The position numbers and the translations under genes were made by a program. From Linyphia triangularis (lineage: Eukaryota; Arthropoda; Arachnida; Araneae; Linyphiidae), in assembly GCA_963978545.1 (NCBI GenBank), contig OZ021731.1, positions 25,378,093 through 25,442,092 on the forward strand: a stretch of DNA of 64,000 nucleotides. Reading direction: 5' to 3'. Within the stretch, counting starts at the first letter, position 1. Each line of letters begins with the position of its first letter. The notes below the pieces were generated by a model, which worked only from the letters and a program-made list of their open reading frames with translations, was not told the DNA's origin and did no database searches. This document shows positions 60,262 to 64,000 of the stretch, in pieces.

Positions 60262-60702
60262 GTAAGTATTTTCCTGTCAGATTTTACAACAGTATTCTAT
60301 GGTATAAAATGAATTGTTTTTTATTCATCATTTGACCTGCAATCAATCAACCAATTGTCCATAATAAGTTAGGTAGGGTCCCTCATGTTTCAATTTCCCT
60401 ATCTCTGGTTATGTTAAAATAGCATTTATATAAGAAATATTATTTCTAAAATATTATCAGCAAAAAGTCTTCATTTTTATGAGTGTTAACTCAATTGTTT
60501 TAAAGATTTTAACATAAGCTTTTGTGAATTCCTTATTGCTTTTATAGTAGTGTACCTCTGTTACTATATAGCATTTTTAAAAACTGCAGTACAATTTTTG
60601 CTCGTTTTAGTTTATAAATTTAAAACAAAGTATTTTATTAAAAAAAAACTCGTGTTGAATTGTGTATCTAACTACATTTAAAGTATCGTGAATGCGGGCT
60701 AC
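60262..60702. other. Intron 4 of FAR gene 2, start
   Basis: The first ~60 bp are alignable with gene 1 intron 4; the rest is AT-rich. No counterpart of gene 1 exon 5 (AFVYTSSSYGN) appears before the minisatellite. Confidence 0.6.
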
Positions 60703-63700
60703 TTTGGCCCTGGAGTCCTTCTTTAGTCCTGGGTTCTTTCTTTGGCCCTGGAGTCCTTCTTTAGCCCTGTGTTCTTTCTTTGGCCCTGGAGTCCTTCTTT
60801 AGCCCTGGGTTCCTTCTTTGGCCCTGGAGTCCTTCTTTAGCCCTGGGTTCCTTCTTTGGCCCTGGAGTCCTTCTTTAGACATGGGTTCCTTTTTTGGCCC
60901 TGGAGTCCTTCTTTAGCCCTGGGTTCCTTCTTTGGCCCTGGATTCCTTCTTTAGCCCTGGGTTCCTTCTTTGGCCCTGGAGTCCTTCTTTAGCCCTGGGT
61001 TCCTTCTTTGGCCCTGGAGTCCTTCTTTAGCCCTGGAGTCTTTCTTTAGCCCTGGGTTCCTTCTTTGGCCCTGGAGAGTCCTTCTTTAGCCCTGGGTTCC
61101 TTCTTTGGCCCTGGAGTCCTTCTTTGGCCCTGGAGTCCTTCTTTGGCCCTGGAGTCCTTCTTTAGCCCTGGGTTCCTTCTTTGGCCCTGGAGTCCTTCTT
61201 TAGCCCTGGGTTCCTTCTTTGGCCCTGGAGTCCTTCTTTAGCCCTGGAGTCCTTCTTTAGCCCTGGGTTCCTTCTTTGGCCCTGGAGTCCTTCTTTAGCC
61301 CTGGGTTCCTTCTTTGGCCCTGGAGTCCTTCTTTGGCCCTGGAGTCCTTCTTTAGACATGGGTTCCTTTTTTGGCCCTGGAGTCTTCTTTAGCCCTGGGT
61401 TCCTTCTTTGGCCCTGGAGTCCTTCTTTACCCCTGGGTTCCTTCTTTGGCCCTGGAGTCCTTCTTTAGCCCTGGGTTCCTTCTTTGGCCCTGGAGTCCTT
61501 CTTTAGCCCTGGAGTCCTTCTTTAGCCCTGGGTTCCTTCTTTGGCCCTGGAGTCCTTCTTTAGCCCTGGGTTCCTTCTTTGGCCCTGGAGTCCTTCTTTA
61601 GCCCTGGAGTCCTTCTTTAGCCCTGGGTTCCTTCTTTGGCCCTGGAGTCCTTCTTTAGCCCTGGGTTCATTCTTTGGCCCTGGAGTCCTTCTTTAGCCCT
61701 GGGTTCCTTCTTTGGCCCTGGAGTCCTTCTTTAGACATGGGTTCCTTTTTTGGCCCTGGAGTCCTTCTTTAGCCCTGGGTTCCTTCTTTGGCCCTGGAGT
61801 CCTTCTTTAGCCCTGGGTTCCTTCTTTGGCCCTGGAGTCCTTCTTTAGCCCTGGAGTCTTTCTTTAGCCCTGGGTTCCTTCTTTAACCCTGGAGAGTCCT
61901 TCTTTAGACCTAAGTTCCTTCTTTGGCCCTGGAGTCCTTCTTTGGCCCTGGAGTCCTTCTTTAGCCCTGGGTTCCTTCTTTGGCCCTGGAGTCCTTCTTT
62001 AGACATGGGTTCCTTTTTTGGCCCTGGAGTCCTTCTTTAGCCCTGGGTTCCTTCTTTGGCCCTGGAGTCCTTCTTTAGCCCTGGGTTCCTTCTTTGGCCC
62101 TGGAGTCCTTCTTTAGCCCTGGGTTCCTTCTTTGGCCCTGGAGTCCTTCTTTAGCCATGGGTTCCTTCTTTGGCCCTGGAGTCCTTCTTTAGCCCTGGAG
62201 TCCTTCTTTGGCCCTGGAGTCCTACTTTAGCCGTGGGTTCCTTCTTTGGCCCTGGAGTCCTTCTTTAGACATGGGTTCCTTTTTTGGCCCTGGAGTCCTT
62301 CTTTAGCCCTGGGTTCCTTCTTTGGCCCTGGAGTCCTTCTTTAGCCCTGTGTTCCTTCTTTGGCCCTGGAGTCCTTCTTTAGCCCTGGGTTCCTTCTTTG
62401 GCCCTGGAGTCCTTCTTTAGCCCTGGAGTCTTTCTTTAGCCCTGGGTTCCTTCTTTGGCCCTGGAGAGTCCTTCTTTAGCCCTGGGTTCCTTCTTTGGCC
62501 CTGGAGTCCTTCTTTGGCCCTGGAGTCCTTCTTTGGCCCTGGAGTCCTTCTTTAGCCCTGGGTTCCTTCTTTGGCCCTGGAGTCCTTCTTTAGCCCTGGG
62601 TTCCTTCTTTGGCCCTGGAGTCCTTCTTTAGCCCTGGGTTCCTTCTTTGGCCCTGGAGTCCTTCTTTAGCCCTGGGTTCCTTATTTGGCCCTGGAGTCCT
62701 TCTTTAGCCTGGGTTCCTTCTTTGGCCCTGGAGTCCTTCTTTAGCCCTGGAGTCCTTCTTTAGCCCTGGGTTCCTTCTTTGGCCCTGGAGTCCTTCTTTA
62801 GCCCTGGGTTCCTTCTTTGGCCCTGGAGTCCTTCTTTGGCCCTGGAGTCCTTCTTTGGCCCTGGAGTCCTTCTTTAGACATGGGTTCCTTTTTTGGCCCT
62901 GGAGTCCTTCTTTAGCCCTGGGTTCCTTCTTTGGCCCTGGAGTCCTTCTTTAGCCCTGGGTTCCTTCTTTGGCCATGGAGTCCTTCTTTAGCCCTGGAGT
63001 CCTTCTTTAGCCCTGGGTTCCTTCTTTGGCCCTGGAGTCCTTCTTTAGCCCTGGGTTCCTTCTTTGGCCCTGGAGTCCTTCTTTAGCCCTGGAGTCCTTC
63101 TTTAGCCCTGGGTTCCTTCTTTGGCCCTGGAGTCCTTCTTTAGCCCTGGGTTCATTCTTTGGCCCTGGAGTCCTTCTTTAGCCCTGGGTTCCTTCTTTGG
63201 CCCTGGAGTCCTTCTTTAGACATGGGTTCCTTTTTTGGCCCTGGAGTCCTTCTTTAGCCCTGGGTTCCTTCTTTGGCCCTGGAGTCCTTCTTTAGCCCTG
63301 GGTTCCTTCTTTGGCCCTGGAGTCCTTCTTTAGCCCTGGAGTCTTTCTTTAGCCCTGGGTTCCTTCTTTGGCCCTGGAGAGTCCTTCTTTAGCCCTAGGT
63401 TCCTTCTTTGGCCCTGGAGTCCTTCTTTGGCCCTGGAGTCCTTCTTTAGCCCTGGGTTCCTTCTTTGGCCCTGGAGTCCTTCTTTAGACATGGGTTCCTT
63501 TTTTGGCCCTGGAGTCCTTCTTTAGCCCTGGGTTCCTTCTTTGGCCCTGGAGTCCTTCTTTAGCCCTGGGTTCCTTCTTTGGCCCTGGAGTCCTTCTTTA
63601 GCCCTGGGTTCCTTCTTTGGCCCTGGAGTCCTTCTTTAGCCCTGGGTTCCTTCTTTGGCCCTGGAGTCCTTCTTTAGCCCTGGAGTCCTTCTTTGGCCCT

Positions 63701-64000
63701 GGAGTCCTTCTTTAGCCGTGGGTTCCTTCTTTGGCCCTGGAGTCCTTCTTTAGACATGGGTTCCTTTTTTGGCCCTGGAGTCCTTCTTTAGCCCTGGGTT
63801 CCTTCTTGGGCCCTGGAGAGTCCTTCTTTAGCCCTAGGTTCCTTCTTTGGCCCTGGAGTCCTTCTTTAGCCCTGGGTTCCTTCTTTGGCCCTGGAGTCCT
63901 ACTTTAGCCCTGGAGTCTTTCTTTAGCCCTGGGTTCATTCTTTGGCCCTGGAGAGTCCTTCTTTAGCCCTGGGTTCCTTCTTTGGCCCTGGAGTCCTTCT
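60703..64000. repeat. 19-bp-based minisatellite with higher-order structure (>3.3 kb, open at right)
   Basis: Built from 19-bp monomers: GGCCCTGGAGTCCTTCTTT alternates with AGCCCTGGGTTCCTTCTTT, with a rarer AGACATGGGTTCCTTTTTT. The rare type begins at about 60877, 61354, 61733, 62001, 62267, 62876, 63218, 63486 and 63752; the last three lie 1485 bp after 61733, 62001 and 62267. CTGGAGAGTCC and AGCCGTGGG variants keep the same spacing. Open frames on both strands (PGFLLWPWSPSL, GLQGQRRNPG) are by-products. It lies in FAR gene 2 intron 4. Confidence 0.98.

Noticed and set aside
61162..61601. Open frames of 65-95 residues on both strands in the last 3 kb
   Set aside because: They are translations of the 19-bp minisatellite; the frame drifts with monomer indels and exists on both strands.

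Overview
This is about 64 kb of an AT-rich, intron-rich animal genome, almost certainly an arthropod and possibly a chelicerate such as a spider. The taxon is an inference from the spliced fatty acyl-CoA reductase genes, tRNA-derived SINEs and transposon families; no barcode gene is present. There is no bacterial gene organisation: coding sequence is a few percent of the window, split into short exons with GT..AG borders.

Two tandem, same-strand fatty acyl-CoA reductase (FAR) genes supply essentially all recognisable host coding sequence. Gene 1 (exons at 4991-36260) lacks its first two coding exons, which should lie left of the window. Its ten visible exons join in frame into 433 residues, from the N-terminal part of the NAD-binding domain to a C-terminal membrane helix and stop. 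Gene 2 (48712-60261) starts inside the window with the ATG and dinucleotide-binding motif. It shows four exons and then runs into a large minisatellite that continues past the right edge. Exons 3 and 4 of the two genes are close paralogues with identical intron phases, so this is a tandem duplication. FARs reduce fatty acyl-CoA to fatty alcohol for waxes, cuticular lipids, pheromones or ether lipids. The introns of both genes and the intergenic stretch (36261-48711) contain no other convincing host gene.

The rest is a dense collection of mobile elements. There are three transposons with terminal inverted repeats and decayed ORFs (842-3800, 18382-20726, 22636-26809). Two of these, plus a fragment at 21890-22200, carry the same unnamed protein family, with spaced acidic motifs ending in TGCDTT or an SGAE equivalent. 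A hAT-type element at 40578-42723 has an exact 8-bp target duplication. At least eight inverted-repeat elements are bounded by TTAA, and several TA-bounded mariner/pogo-like fold-backs are present. Also present are Jockey-like, copia and Tc1 pseudogene fragments, two Ty3-type LTR candidates, and three tRNA-derived SINE families, one with several clean target duplications.

Tandem arrays add a further layer. A 153-bp repeat with dimeric organisation lies in intron 2 of gene 2. A 19-bp-based minisatellite fills the last 3.3 kb, and its variant monomers recur at about 1485 bp, which indicates higher-order structure. Exon 1 of gene 2 is partly duplicated in its own first intron.
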